Below are positions 1 through 6,437 of a stretch of DNA of 9,354 nucleotides, piece after piece. The stretch comes from Candidatus Woesearchaeota archaeon (GTDB taxonomy: Archaea > Nanobdellota > Nanobdellia > Woesearchaeales > GW2011-AR9): assembly GCA_016203215.1 (NCBI GenBank), contig JACQNF010000084.1, positions 1 through 9,354 of the forward strand. The letters run 5' to 3'. The notes beneath the pieces are model-generated. The model was not told the origin of the DNA. It was given only the letters and a program-made list of their open reading frames with translations, and did not search any database. Every line of letters starts with the position of its first letter. Position 1 is the stretch's first letter. Position numbers and translations under genes: made by a program.

Positions 1-285
1 AAAGAAGAAGAAGCCGACCTGATCGAGATTACGATGGAAGAGATCGGGTCAAAATTTCGGGGAATTGAGTTAAGTGTCATCTACCCAGACAAGACGAAAC
101 TAGATGCGATGCAGAAATTACGCAGTGTTTTTGCCAATATGCTTCTCGGCGACCGTCAGGGATTGACGATTATCGGTCCTGCTTCTGTTGTCAAACGAAT
201 CGAGAAAGATCCTGACAAGATTGAACTGTTCACGAAAGAGACAGGAAATTCACTCCGCTTTCGCAGTAAGCGAAAGAATAAATAG
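1..285 (+). CDS. OapB/ArvB-family protein (DUF2073), 5'-truncated
   Basis: The frame is open from the first base of the window, so the N-terminus lies outside it; 94 C-terminal residues and a TAG stop are present. The ATG at 34 is an internal methionine, because the preceding residues (KEEEADLIEIT) already match the family pattern. The sequence has the features I associate with DUF2073: the acidic ITMEEI stretch, GIELSVIYP, ANMLLGDRQGLTIIGPAS, and KDPDKIELFT near the end. The family is about 110-120 residues long, so only a short N-terminal piece is missing. In many archaea this gene sits between an Era-like GTPase and a DUF2072 zinc-ribbon gene, and the zinc-ribbon gene does follow here, 21 bases downstream. 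The bacterial relative OapB binds the OLE noncoding RNA. The molecular role in archaea is not established to my knowledge. The family call is by recognition, not by a search. Confidence 0.82.
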   Translation, partial: KEEEADLIEITMEEIGSKFRGIELSVIYPDKTKLDAMQKLRSVFANMLLGDRQGLTIIGPASVVKRIEKDPDKIELFTKETGNSLRFRSKRKNK

Positions 286-306
286 GGGTGGTGCTTCTAA
301 CGTGGC

Positions 307-705
307 ATGCCACACCAATGTGTTCGTTGCAGTACTCTGTTCCCGGACGGGGCTCAGGAGATACTGAAAGGCTGTCAATGCGGAGCGCGGCTGTTCTTCT
401 ACATCAAAAAGAAGCATATTGAAGAAGGCAAGGAGCTGATTAACAATCTTTCTGTCGAAGAAAAAAAGCAGATTGAAACGGATATCGCCGAGATCATGAC
501 GATCAAGGATGAAGATCCTGACAAGCCCGTTGTCCTTGATATCGAGGCCATCCGTGTACTTCAGCCGGGTAAATACGAATTAGATTTAGTTCATCTCTTC
601 AAGAAAGATCCGCTGATCATCAAATTGGAAGAAGGGAAATATATGATTGACTTGGGGCAGTTGTTTTCAAATACCAATGAACCTGAGGAAAAAGAGGAAG
701 AGTAG
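307..705 (+). CDS. OapC/ArvC-family zinc-ribbon protein (DUF2072)
   Basis: This complete 132-residue protein has an N-terminal zinc ribbon: Cys5-x2-Cys8 and Cys23-x-Cys25, in the family form CxxC...CQCGARLFFY. A charged helical stretch follows (about 32-70). The C-terminal half has the repeated pattern VLQPGKYELDLVHLF / KLEEGKYMIDLGQLF, typical of DUF2072, and the tail is acidic. ATG 307 is the only usable start: an in-frame stop lies at 298-300 and later methionines would remove the zinc ligands. A GGGGTGGTG stretch at 285-293 could serve as a Shine-Dalgarno site, although the spacing is long. The gene follows the DUF2073 gene by 21 bases and is almost certainly co-transcribed with it. OapC in bacteria is the partner of OapB in the OLE RNA complex; here only the family membership is claimed. 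Confidence 0.85.
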   Translation: MPHQCVRCSTLFPDGAQEILKGCQCGARLFFYIKKKHIEEGKELINNLSVEEKKQIETDIAEIMTIKDEDPDKPVVLDIEAIRVLQPGKYELDLVHLFKKDPLIIKLEEGKYMIDLGQLFSNTNEPEEKEEE

Positions 706-741
706 GGAAGAGACGCGGCCCTAATTGTGCCATCGTACCCT

Positions 742-750
742 CTCTTTTTC
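742..750 (+). terminator. possible T-rich terminator after the zinc-ribbon gene
   Basis: CTCTTTTTC lies 37 bases past the stop codon. Archaeal RNA polymerase terminates at T-tracts. The sequence is also complementary to GAAAAAGAG at 688-696 at the end of the gene, giving a possible 9-bp stem with a long loop. The evidence is weak. Confidence 0.3.
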
Positions 751-760
751 GCAAAACCAA

Positions 761-1273
761 TCACAGCTTACTTTTCTGCGCTTTATCCGAGATGATTGCG
801 CTATTCCCAGAGGGGTCTTCCAGAATGATCTTCAGTTTTTCACGCCCCACCAATGCTCTGTTTAATTTTTTAATGAGATTTCTAGCTTTATCTTTTGCGC
901 CATCGTCTTCTTCAGAATCAAGAGATGATTGAATTGCCGCCTTAACGCGTTCTAGAACTCCTTCTACATTCGTAACATACCCCTCAGATGCCGGGCCAGA
1001 TTCGATCGTGATGACGTGGGGAATTTTCAGTGTCGCTTCACCTGATTTTACCACTTTGATAGTAAGATCGTCTTCAGACTCTAGTTCAAGTGTATATTTA
1101 CAAGGTTCTTTACGCTCTGCGGGTTCAACATCTGACTTGCGTGCTCCACAACCAGCGCAATCAAGTGAAAAAACAAAGACTTTCCCAAAGAACGGGATCT
1201 CTAGTTCTTCGTCACGAAGCGTACACTTCTTCTCTCCACAAAATGGACATTCTTGGTTTTGAAGTTCACTCAT
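761..1273 (-). CDS. ZPR1-type zinc finger protein (archaeal single-domain form)
   Basis: This 170-residue protein has an N-terminal four-cysteine finger, Cys9-x2-Cys12 and Cys39-x2-Cys42 (CPFCG ... DCAGCGARKSDVEP). A beta-rich domain follows, containing the ZPR1-like run LKIPHVITIESGPASEGYVTNVEGVLERV at about 82-110. The C-terminal half is a charged helical region. Eukaryotic ZPR1 carries two such modules and binds eEF1A; archaeal homologues have one, at about this length, and their function is little studied. The ATG at 1273 is favoured because a TATA-like box lies 24-31 bases upstream, fitting a leaderless mRNA. The gene converges on the zinc-ribbon gene with a 55-base gap and diverges from the tRNA gene, so it is probably monocistronic. 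The family call rests on the finger spacing and the downstream motif. Confidence 0.82.
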   Translation of the reverse strand: MSELQNQECPFCGEKKCTLRDEELEIPFFGKVFVFSLDCAGCGARKSDVEPAERKEPCKYTLELESEDDLTIKVVKSGEATLKIPHVITIESGPASEGYVTNVEGVLERVKAAIQSSLDSEEDDGAKDKARNLIKKLNRALVGREKLKIILEDPSGNSAIISDKAQKSKL

Positions 1274-1296
1274 AATGCTGACGAGAGACCGAGAGA

Positions 1297-1304
1297 TTTA
1301 AAAA
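1297..1304 (-). promoter_or_regulatory. TATA box of the ZPR1 gene
   Basis: TTTTTAAA on the minus strand is centred about 27 bases before the ATG at 1273, which places the transcription start at or next to the start codon (leaderless). It is only 14 bases from the oppositely oriented TATA box of the tRNA gene. Confidence 0.6.
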
Positions 1305-1318
1305 AGTTTCTCCAAAAC

Positions 1319-1326
1319 TTTAATAA
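1319..1326 (+). promoter_or_regulatory. TATA box of tRNA-Gly
   Basis: TTTAATAA is centred about 31 bases before the first base of the tRNA (1354). Transcription would start near 1347, leaving a short 5' leader for RNase P to remove. Confidence 0.6.
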
Positions 1327-1353
1327 ATGAACCGAAAAACACCTTGAAAGTGC

Positions 1354-1447
1354 GCACCGGTGGTATAATGGCTAGTATCCCGGCCTTCCATTTCAAGTGA
1401 TTGAATGATGAAAGCCGATGATCCGGGTTCGAATCCCGGCCGGTGCA
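1354..1447 (+). tRNA. tRNA-Gly (anticodon TCC), with a 22-base intron
   Basis: The acceptor stem is GCACCGG (1354-1360) with CCGGTGC (1440-1446) and discriminator A1447; CCA is not encoded. The D stem GTAT/GTAT (1363-1366, 1375-1378) surrounds a loop with the conserved GG. The anticodon stem CCGGC (1380-1384) pairs with GCCG at 1414-1417 and has one C-A mismatch at position 27-43. The loop reads CTTCCA up to the intron, so U33 precedes anticodon TCC (1387-1389). The T arm is CCGGG-TTCGAAT-CCCGG (1423-1439). The mature RNA would be 72 nt before CCA addition. Anticodon TCC and A73 fit archaeal tRNA-Gly decoding GGA/GGG. Reading the anticodon one base earlier (TTC, Glu) would put C at position 33 and is rejected. 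Confidence 0.93.
1391..1412 (+). other. tRNA intron at canonical position 37/38
   Basis: Removing these 22 bases restores the 7-base loop CTTCCAA. The junctions fit a slightly relaxed bulge-helix-bulge. The bulges are 1389-1391 and 1411-1413, each cut after its second base. The central helix 1385-1388/1407-1410 has three of four pairs with one U-U mismatch. The inner stem is TTCA (1392-1395) with TGAA (1402-1405) around a 6-base loop. Splicing would need the archaeal tRNA endonuclease. Confidence 0.85.
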
Positions 1448-1497
1448 CTCATCTTCTAGTCCGATGCACAACCCTGAAAACGGTGGTTCCCTGCCTA

Positions 1498-1502
1498 TTT
1501 TT
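1498..1502 (+). terminator. possible T-tract terminator downstream of tRNA-Gly
   Basis: A run of five T lies 51 bases past the tRNA. It is the first T5 downstream and lies before the next promoter. No strong hairpin was seen. Confidence 0.3.
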
Positions 1503-1549
1503 GACAGAATGAGATTGATAGACTCTAATTTAATTTCAATAACGTTAAA

Positions 1550-1557
1550 TTTATAAA
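1550..1557 (+). promoter_or_regulatory. TATA box of the 272-residue membrane-anchored protein gene
   Basis: TTTATAAA, a near-consensus archaeal TATA box, is centred about 26 bases before the ATG at 1580, predicting a leaderless transcript. Confidence 0.75.
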
Positions 1558-1579
1558 TCTCTAATATATAATCCCCAAT

Positions 1580-2398
1580 ATGGCTAATCCAGAGAGCGAC
1601 CGACCGCGGTTAAATCTCAGTATCAACGAGGTTCGCCGGCAACAAGATTCAAAGCAGGACAATTCGTTTCGCTTTGCAGAGCCGGTACAAAAAGAAAGCC
1701 GTTCGGAAGGACGTGAAGTGTCTCGAGAGCCCAAAGCACCACGAGAGATCCATTTTACCATTCGTCCGGGCAAAGTCATTAAGTTCTTTTTGATGGTCCT
1801 CCTCCTTGCCGGAGTTTTTTTCACTGGCCGTTGGAGCGTAGACGGTTCGGATATCTTTAGTTTCTCCTCTTCTGCGCCAACCGCAGCAGTCGTTTCCGAG
1901 AAAACGGCCAAAACAGAGGCACCAGCAGCGGACACTACAGCAGTAGAAGAAAAGAAAGAAGAAGTCCCTGTGGAAAAGCCTGCAGTAGAAGCAAGTGCAG
2001 GATCTGCAAGTGATGTTCCTGAAACGATTATTACCAAATACACTAAAGTTGCCCTTGCTGTGCCTTCTGTCAAGAAAGAATGGTTCGGAGACTGGGGAAA
2101 GATCATGCAACTTTCGATCACTGTTAAAAATAATGAAGATGGGACAGTCAAGCCCGCGTACATTATCATGAATGTCGAAGGATATGACGACTTTGATAAG
2201 AAAATAAGTCTTCCTGTTGCCGCTCAGACGGTGAAAGCAGGACAGAAATTAGAGGCAACTGTTAATGTCCCAAGCGGGTTTGCGTATAGTGCTGTTACTG
2301 CGGGAAACCTCGATACGGTTCATATTACTACTCAGCTGTTTGATGCCAAAGATGTTTTGATTACTGCATTCGAGAGCGATTTTAACCTTCAAGGATAG
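1580..2398 (+). CDS. single-pass membrane-anchored protein of unknown function
   Basis: I do not recognise a specific family for this 272-residue protein. Residues 1-63 are charged, hydrophilic and probably disordered. A single membrane helix spans about 66-83 (VIKFFLMVLLLAGVFFTG). It is preceded by basic residues, so the N-terminus should be cytoplasmic and the rest outside. A spacer rich in Ala, Glu, Lys, Pro, Thr and Val follows (about 98-146). The final 125 residues look like a beta-sandwich of the FxLYD/Ig-like sort: alternating strands around LSITVKNNEDGTVKPAYII, then DDFDKK, then VKAGQKLEATVNVP. There are no cysteines or catalytic motifs. The start is fixed by the TATA box 26 bases upstream. 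The gene has its own promoter, and a T5 tract follows it, so it need not be functionally linked to smc downstream. The C-terminal fold is an inference. Confidence 0.8.
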   Translation: MANPESDRPRLNLSINEVRRQQDSKQDNSFRFAEPVQKESRSEGREVSREPKAPREIHFTIRPGKVIKFFLMVLLLAGVFFTGRWSVDGSDIFSFSSSAPTAAVVSEKTAKTEAPAADTTAVEEKKEEVPVEKPAVEASAGSASDVPETIITKYTKVALAVPSVKKEWFGDWGKIMQLSITVKNNEDGTVKPAYIIMNVEGYDDFDKKISLPVAAQTVKAGQKLEATVNVPSGFAYSAVTAGNLDTVHITTQLFDAKDVLITAFESDFNLQG

Positions 2399-2404
2399 AT
2401 GATT

Positions 2405-2410
2405 CTTTTT
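2405..2410 (+). terminator. possible T-tract terminator
   Basis: CTTTTT lies seven bases past the stop of the membrane-anchored protein gene and ahead of the smc promoter. This is the simple form of archaeal intrinsic terminator. Confidence 0.4.
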
Positions 2411-2445
2411 CCCTCGTTGTTGTCATTCTGCAAGGAAACACAACG

Positions 2446-2453
2446 TTTATAAA
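2446..2453 (+). promoter_or_regulatory. TATA box of smc
   Basis: TTTATAAA is centred about 32 bases before the ATG at 2481, so the 5' leader would be at most a few bases. An upstream in-frame ATG at 2460 is followed at once by TAA and cannot be the start. Confidence 0.75.
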
Positions 2454-2480
2454 GAAAAAATGTAACCTTCTACCTCTACA

Positions 2481-5400
2481 ATGACGAGAGTAAATCGCAT
2501 CAGTATTCAAGGATTCAAGAGCTTCGCGCATAAGACAGAGATACCCCTGGAAGGGAAGTATAACTGTATCCTCGGACCAAATGGTTCTGGAAAAAGTAAT
2601 ATCGGCGATGCCCTCTGTTTTGTTCTGGGGAGGCTCTCCGCTAAGTCCATGCGCGCAGAAAAAGCAGCCAATCTTATCTTTAATGGGGCAAAGAACAAGA
2701 AACCCGCAAGTGCGGGAACAGTCCAGATCGCTTTTTCAAATCAGGAAAAGACGTTTCCGATAGATGAAAAAGAGGTCGTGGTTGAACGAACGATCACCAA
2801 GAAAGGAAACAGCATCTACAAGGTGAATGGGAAAACAAAAACACGGACAGAAATACTTGATCTTCTCTCGTTGGCGCGGATCAATCCCGACGGGTATAAT
2901 ATTGTCCTCCAAGGTGACATCACGCGGTTTGTGACCATGCCTACGATGGAGCGACGCAAGATCGTGGAAGAGATCAGCGATGTTTCTATCTATGAAGAGA
3001 AAAAGCATAAAGCTATTCTAGAACTCAACAAAGTTGAAGAAAAATTAAACAGTGCAGAGATCATTCTGAAAGAGCGAGGGACGTATCTCAAGGAACTAAA
3101 AAAAGATCGGGATCAGGCGCTGAAATTTAGGGATCTCAAAAATAAGATAGATTCCCTTCGAGCAACATCACTGTCGTATCAGATTTCAGAAAGAGAAGCG
3201 GAGAAAGCAAAACTTGATGCGGAGATCGGAAAACATCAAGAGACGATTACAAAAGCAGAGGAACGAACACTCGCACTTAAATCTAAGATGGAAGAACATC
3301 GGCAACGAACGTCTGCGATAAACAAAGAAATTGAACAGAAAGGAGAAAAAGAGCAGGTGCGTGTCCATAAAGAGATCGAAGATCTCAAGGTGATGATTGC
3401 CAAGGATCGAACTCGTGTTTCGACCTTGAAAGATGAAATCAACAAGATCGCTCAGCGAAAAGATCAATTTAATCAAGAGATCAAAGAACTGCAGCAGAAG
3501 AATACGGCATTTCAGCAGAAGCAGAAGGAGATGCAGACACAGGTGCAGAAGAAGACAAAAGAATTACAAGAAATAGAAGAACGCATCGCCGAGTTCAAGA
3601 AGAAGAATAACATTGAATCATCTGGCGAGATTGAACGAGGAATCGAAGAGAAAGACAAGGCGATCGAACAGAAACAAGAAGAAATCCAGCAGATCCGTCT
3701 AAAGCAGCAAGAATTATTGCGTGAAAAAGACCGGCTTGAATATCAACTTCAGACGATTGACGAGCAGATCAAGAAAGTGAAAGAGGTTGAAGAGCAGAAC
3801 AAAGATCAAGTCAAGAAACTTCAAAATTTCAAGACCGACTTTAAGGCCGCGACACTAAAACTGAATCAGTGCCTTGATCATGATGCTAGTTTCGCTTCTC
3901 AACTTGCGAACGCCCGTAAGAAATTAAGCAGCATTCAGGAACAGCATGCTCAATTGAATGCGAAAGCAATCACCATGCGAACAGGCCTGTCAAGCAACAA
4001 GGCGCTGCAAAGCATTCTTGCGAACAAAAAGAAATTTGGCGGGGTCTATGGAACTGTCGCCGAACTTGGACAGGTCACCAAAAAGTATGCCGAAGCGGTG
4101 GAAACATCTGCCGGAAGCCGGATGCAGCACTTGGTTGTCGATACGGACAAGACAGCTGCAGAATGTATTTCATATCTCAAGAGCAACAAGCTTGGTTCTG
4201 CCTCATTTATCCCTCTGAACAAAATTCGTGCGATCGAAATTAATACAGAAGACCAAAAGCTTCTTAAGACGAAAGGAGTGCATGATTTTGCTCTTCATTT
4301 GGTCTCATTCAAACCGCAATTTCAGAAAGCGTTCTCGTATGTTTTTGGCAATACGCTCGTCGTTGAAGATCTGGACATCGCTCGAAATGTGGGCATCGGC
4401 AGGATCAAGATGGCGACACTTGATGGAAATCTTGCAGAAGCCAGCGGAGTCATGCACGGCGGATTTACAGCACGCAGGAGCACGCTTAGTTTCCAAGAAA
4501 AAGATTCTCTCGCAGAACTAGAAAAACTAGAAGAAGAGATCTCGCTCACCGAGGGCGTGCTGGTAACGATTACGACAAAACGTGAGGCGAATGAAAAAGA
4601 GATTACGTTCCTTCGAACAAAGAAAGCAGAACTGGAAGCGGAGATCATCACGTTAGAAAAGACACTTCACCTTAAGACGGGAGATTTAGACGCATCTGCG
4701 TCCCTCAAGAAAGAAATTCAAGAGCGTCTTTCTGTCGTCAATACGGAAAGTGCTTCGATCCAGAAAGAGATCACTCGTGTGAACAAAGATCTTGCGACAT
4801 TCAAGATGGAGAAACAGCAGTTCCGCGACCAGATCAGCGAACTACGCAATCCGCGGCTGCTCGCTCAGCTCAGTGCATTCGAAGATAGTCGCCAGCACTG
4901 CCGAGAAGAAATCCTTCGGTTAGAAAGCGATGTCAAGAACAGCGCTATCCATCTTGGACAGCTTCTCGGTCCAGAACAACTGAAGATCAAGGAAATCCTC
5001 AAGCAGCATGAAAAAGAAGAAGTAGCGTTTACCGAAGAGATTAAAACTCTTTCTGAACGGGCAGATCAGGCAGAACAAGAATTGAAAGTCAGAGAGAAGG
5101 CAAGCAAAGAATTTTATGCTAAGTATCACCAACTGTTTGCAGAGAGGGAAAAGATCACTGCAGATGTCACAAAGCTAGAACAAGAGGTAGAAGCGCAGCG
5201 AGAGAAGAGCCGCGGGAGTGAGCGAGAAGTCAACCTTGTATCCTTAAAAAATGCGGAGATCAAAGCAAAATTGGCGGGGTTGCAAGAAGAGTTATCTCGG
5301 TACAAAGCAGTTGAAATCTTGAAAGATGTTCCGCTCCACGATATTCACAGAGAAATTAGTAAGTTTGAAGTCATGCTCGCCCAGATGTCTGCCGTGAACA

Positions 5401-5972
5401 TGAAAGCCCTAGAAGTCTATGAACAGGTCGAAAAAGAATTTAACGAGCTGATCCAAAAGAAAGAAGAACTTTCGAAAGAAAAAACAGATGTTCTGACGAT
5501 GATGAACGAGATTGAGACAAAGAAAAAAGACCACTTCCTCAAAACATTTCAACGTGTCAATGAGAATTTCCAGCGTGTTTTCGAGAGCTTATATACTAAA
5601 GGAAAGGCCTACTTACAGTTAGATAATCCTGATGTACCTTTCGAAGACGGTGTTAGCATCCAGGTTAAGATCAGCGGCAATCGCTTTATGGACCTTAAGT
5701 CGTTATCTGGCGGAGAGAAAACCCTTACGGCACTGGCGTTTATCTTTGCTATCCAAGAATTCCAACCGGCGACATTTTACATCCTTGACGAAATCGATGC
5801 TGCTCTTGACAAGCATAACTCTGAAAAACTTGCCAAACTGATCAAAGCCTATTCCGATCGAGCACAGTACATCGTCATTTCACACAACGATTCATTGATC
5901 GCCGAAGCTGATACCCTTTTTGGTGTGAGTATGGTTGACGGAGTCAGTAAAGTGACGAGCATTACGATTTAA
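2481..5972 (+). CDS. smc: chromosome segregation ATPase SMC
   Basis: This 1163-residue protein is of full length for prokaryotic SMC. The N-terminal head has ISIQGFKSF, Walker A GPNGSGKS (32-39) and the Q-loop glutamine 144 (VLQGDITRF). Long heptad-like coiled coils run from about 170 to 500 and from 670 to 1010. The hinge lies between them, from about 505-520 (FGGVYGTVAELG) to about 660 (HGGFTARRS). The C-terminal head has the ABC signature LSGGEKTLTALA (1075-1086), Walker B FYILDEID (1099-1106) with catalytic Glu1104, the D-loop ALD, and the switch histidine His1135 (ISHND). No key residue is missing. SMC dimers use ATP binding and hydrolysis to entrap and organise DNA during chromosome segregation. 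The gene has its own promoter. No kleisin (ScpA) or ScpB gene follows within the window, so those partners must lie elsewhere or be absent. Confidence 0.97.
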   Translation: MTRVNRISIQGFKSFAHKTEIPLEGKYNCILGPNGSGKSNIGDALCFVLGRLSAKSMRAEKAANLIFNGAKNKKPASAGTVQIAFSNQEKTFPIDEKEVVVERTITKKGNSIYKVNGKTKTRTEILDLLSLARINPDGYNIVLQGDITRFVTMPTMERRKIVEEISDVSIYEEKKHKAILELNKVEEKLNSAEIILKERGTYLKELKKDRDQALKFRDLKNKIDSLRATSLSYQISEREAEKAKLDAEIGKHQETITKAEERTLALKSKMEEHRQRTSAINKEIEQKGEKEQVRVHKEIEDLKVMIAKDRTRVSTLKDEINKIAQRKDQFNQEIKELQQKNTAFQQKQKEMQTQVQKKTKELQEIEERIAEFKKKNNIESSGEIERGIEEKDKAIEQKQEEIQQIRLKQQELLREKDRLEYQLQTIDEQIKKVKEVEEQNKDQVKKLQNFKTDFKAATLKLNQCLDHDASFASQLANARKKLSSIQEQHAQLNAKAITMRTGLSSNKALQSILANKKKFGGVYGTVAELGQVTKKYAEAVETSAGSRMQHLVVDTDKTAAECISYLKSNKLGSASFIPLNKIRAIEINTEDQKLLKTKGVHDFALHLVSFKPQFQKAFSYVFGNTLVVEDLDIARNVGIGRIKMATLDGNLAEASGVMHGGFTARRSTLSFQEKDSLAELEKLEEEISLTEGVLVTITTKREANEKEITFLRTKKAELEAEIITLEKTLHLKTGDLDASASLKKEIQERLSVVNTESASIQKEITRVNKDLATFKMEKQQFRDQISELRNPRLLAQLSAFEDSRQHCREEILRLESDVKNSAIHLGQLLGPEQLKIKEILKQHEKEEVAFTEEIKTLSERADQAEQELKVREKASKEFYAKYHQLFAEREKITADVTKLEQEVEAQREKSRGSEREVNLVSLKNAEIKAKLAGLQEELSRYKAVEILKDVPLHDIHREISKFEVMLAQMSAVNMKALEVYEQVEKEFNELIQKKEELSKEKTDVLTMMNEIETKKKDHFLKTFQRVNENFQRVFESLYTKGKAYLQLDNPDVPFEDGVSIQVKISGNRFMDLKSLSGGEKTLTALAFIFAIQEFQPATFYILDEIDAALDKHNSEKLAKLIKAYSDRAQYIVISHNDSLIAEADTLFGVSMVDGVSKVTSITI

Positions 5973-6039
5973 CGTGGATTGGTCCGGGCGTCGTGAATCG
6001 TTCGAAGATGGAGAGCGATTGGAGAGCAATAACGGTAAA

Positions 6040-6044
6040 GAGGT
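6040..6044 (+). promoter_or_regulatory. Shine-Dalgarno site that selects the 6052 start
   Basis: GAGGT lies 7 bases before ATG 6052 and is complementary to the archaeal 16S tail. Its presence inside a gene cluster, where a leaderless start is impossible, supports this start over the GTG at 5974. Confidence 0.55.
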
Positions 6045-6051
6045 AGAAAAG

Positions 6052-6435
6052 ATGGTTACACGAACGAAAAAGACAAGAAAGAAGAAACCGGCGCTTGGGT
6101 ATAAAACAGATCATCTGGTATCACGAGAATTGCTTTCAGAGCCGTTGCGTCCCATCCAAATCCATTCTCTTCCTGCGAAACAATCGCTGAATGTGCTTGG
6201 TCTCGGTTACACGGTTGCGGTGGTGCGCGTTGTGTTTGTCTTGCTCGTTTCGCTCCTCGGGTCGTTGGGATACATGCAAGAAGCTGTTTCTGTTGTTGCA
6301 TCGTTGCATTTTACGTTCTCACTCACTCCCTTGGGAATACTGGCCGGTCTCGCTGAGACGGCGTTGTGGGGATTTCTGATGGGTCTGCTTTTTGGATGGG
6401 TGTATAATCTAGTGACGCCGCGACGGGGCGAGTAG
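6052..6435 (+). CDS. small two-helix membrane protein (DUF5676/holin-like)
   Basis: Starting at ATG 6052, this is a 127-residue protein. A very basic N-terminus (TRTKKTRKKK) is followed by SLNVLGLGYTVAVVRVV, one membrane helix at about 50-70, a short connecting segment, and a second hydrophobic region at about 90-120 (LGILAGLAETALWGFLMGLLFGWVYNLV). The pattern LNV..LG, then SL, then TPLGIL.G..ET..WGF..G..FGW.YN resembles the small archaeal/bacterial membrane proteins named DUF5676 or bacteriophage holin-like. A lytic role is not implied. The frame is open back to a GTG at 5974, two bases past the smc stop, but that codon has no ribosome binding site. ATG 6052 has GAGGT at 6040-6044. No TATA box is visible in the gap, so it is probably co-transcribed with smc. 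It ends two bases before the DUF2238 gene, which suggests translational coupling. The family assignment is moderate. Confidence 0.7.
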   Translation: MVTRTKKTRKKKPALGYKTDHLVSRELLSEPLRPIQIHSLPAKQSLNVLGLGYTVAVVRVVFVLLVSLLGSLGYMQEAVSVVASLHFTFSLTPLGILAGLAETALWGFLMGLLFGWVYNLVTPRRGE

Positions 6436-6437
6436 AG

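Noticed and set aside
1386..1388. Reading the tRNA as tRNA-Glu (anticodon TTC)
   Set aside because: That would place C at the invariant U33 position and break the loop geometry; TCC with U33 and A73 fits tRNA-Gly.
1405..1411. ATGATGA in the tRNA intron, matching a box C of C/D guide RNAs
   Set aside because: The intron has only 22 bases, with no box D and no room for a guide. The bases are explained by the splicing structure.
1561..2169. 202-residue antisense open frame opposite the membrane-anchored protein gene
   Set aside because: The plus-strand gene has a near-consensus TATA box, a sensible membrane helix and good domain layout. The antisense product is Ser/Thr-rich without motifs and has no promoter. 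It is a shadow frame.
2507..5132. Several open frames of 60-109 residues on both strands inside smc
   Set aside because: They overlap a complete SMC protein with every motif intact and show no motifs of their own.
5219..5227. TGAGCGAGA in smc, identical to part of the foldback element's right arm
   Set aside because: A 9-base match inside a conserved coding region encoding a coiled coil is most likely chance; no other part of the element is present.
5974..6051. GTG start two bases after the smc stop, adding 26 residues to the small membrane protein
   Set aside because: There is no Shine-Dalgarno site before the GTG, and the added residues are unlike a membrane protein start. ATG 6052 has GAGGT at the right distance.
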